64,000 nt of DNA from Peptostreptococcus russellii. GTDB taxonomy: Bacteria; Bacillota; Clostridia; Peptostreptococcales; Peptostreptococcaceae. Below the pieces are notes generated by a model, which had not been told where the DNA came from, made no database searches, and saw only the letters and a list, made by a program, of their open reading frames with translations. The stretch is taken from positions 1-64,000 of the forward strand of contig NZ_FODF01000002.1 of the NCBI RefSeq assembly GCF_900110295.1, in the 5' to 3' direction. Positions within the stretch are counted from its first letter, which is position 1. Each line of letters starts with the position of its first letter. Positions 63,627 through 64,000 of the stretch are shown here, piece after piece. Made by a program: the position numbers and the translations under genes.

Positions 63627-64000
63627 ATGTCTAAATTGTTAATTTTTGCCATTCTGTTTATAACATCTGCATTGATATTTTATACTATTGGTGTATTCGC
63701 GGAAAAGAAAAAAGGAACATTGCTTCCATGGCATGTTGTGATTTTCTGGTGTGGATTTGTATGTGATACAGCTGGTACAACTATTATGAGTAAGATTGCT
63801 GGAACAGGCTTTGAAATGAATATTCATGGTGTTACTGGGCTTATTGCTCTTTTACTTATGGCTTTTCATGCTATATGGGCTACAGTTATACTTATTAAAA
63901 ACAATCAGCACTCCCGTCAAATCTTCCACAAATTTAGTATAGTGGTATGGTGCATATGGCTTATACCTTATTTTATAGGCGTTTTTATAGGAATGACAAG
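63627..64000 (+). CDS. HsmA/TIGR03987-family membrane protein (truncated at the window edge)
   Basis: At least 124 residues; the ATG at 63627 follows AAAAGGAGGTATACG. Four hydrophobic helices are visible (LLIFAILFITSALIFYTIGV, HVVIFWCGFVCDTAGTTIM, GVTGLIALLLMAFHAIWATVILI, FSIVVWCIWLIPYFIGVFIG). The His-rich motif WHVVIFWCGF with HGVTGLIALL and HAIW is typical of the HsmA family, proposed to bind haem or sense haem in C. difficile. The right end is cut off by the window, so the C-terminus is unknown. Confidence 0.8.
   Translation, partial: MSKLLIFAILFITSALIFYTIGVFAEKKKGTLLPWHVVIFWCGFVCDTAGTTIMSKIAGTGFEMNIHGVTGLIALLLMAFHAIWATVILIKNNQHSRQIFHKFSIVVWCIWLIPYFIGVFIGMT

Overview
The window is a low-GC (roughly 30%), AT-rich bacterial chromosome segment, most likely from the Peptostreptococcaceae (the Clostridioides/Peptostreptococcus group). 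The evidence is a selenocysteine-containing glycine/sarcosine/betaine-reductase component B (GrdE/GrdB with an in-frame UGA), an S-layer-type CWB2 cell-wall protein fused to an L,D-transpeptidase, a pyruvate phosphate dikinase with its regulator, the Firmicutes-style gene order phoH-ybeY-dgkA-era-recO-glyQS, strong GGAGG ribosome sites and intrinsic terminators ending most transcription units. No rRNA, tRNA, CRISPR array or prophage was seen. The only mobile DNA is the C-terminal stub of an ISL3-like transposase at the left edge.

Layout. 0.3-3.7 kb: rpsB-tsf-pyrH-frr translation/UMP-kinase cluster on the minus strand with a strong promoter and a structured rpsB leader. 3.8-5.7 kb: a kinase-like membrane protein lacking the catalytic Asp, and a divergent small membrane protein. 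5.9-8.2 kb: amino-acid ABC importer. 9-11.3 kb: AlaX-type editing protein and MsrAB. 11.6-17.5 kb: Crp/Fnr regulator, AI-2E-type permease and an asymmetric heterodimeric ABC exporter. 17.7-26.8 kb: single-gene units (parvulin, CBS protein, cold-shock protein, pyridoxal kinase, glutamine synthetase, GalT, aminotransferase). 27-29.3 kb: MarR regulator and an orphan TrpX/CD0873-like lipoprotein behind an attenuator leader. 29.3-38.9 kb: UppP, UvrD-like helicase, His-rich protein, iron alcohol dehydrogenase, CWB2-Ldt protein, ThyA-DHFR. 39-46.1 kb: Crp/Fnr regulator, YkvI transporter, grdX-grdE-grdB, Gate-domain transporter. 47-51.4 kb: ppdK, its regulatory kinase and a CcpN-like repressor. 51.7-61.9 kb: hpf, then the long phoH-ybeY-dgkA/PAP2-era-mgtE-recO-DUF4342-glyQ-glyS run. 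62.2-64 kb: TDT-family transporter and a truncated HsmA-like membrane protein.

The most interesting element is the roughly 330-nt leader of the orphan substrate-binding lipoprotein (28.77-29.14 kb). It has a clean promoter, a Shine-Dalgarno site, a 17-residue leader peptide with four consecutive Tyr codons and six Tyr in all (MLGFINGRYYYYFGYYI), two mutually exclusive stems starting at its stop codon, and two tandem GC-rich terminators before the gene. This looks like ribosome-mediated attenuation sensing charged tRNA-Tyr, a mechanism rarely reported in Clostridia, where T-boxes usually do this job. It points to tyrosine as the ligand of the transporter.

Metabolically the genes fit an amino-acid-fermenting anaerobe: Stickland reduction (GrdE/GrdB), an amino-acid importer, an aminotransferase, PPDK at the PEP/pyruvate node and an alcohol dehydrogenase. 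The grd cluster lacks grdA, grdC, grdD and thioredoxin genes, so it must share those with a locus elsewhere.
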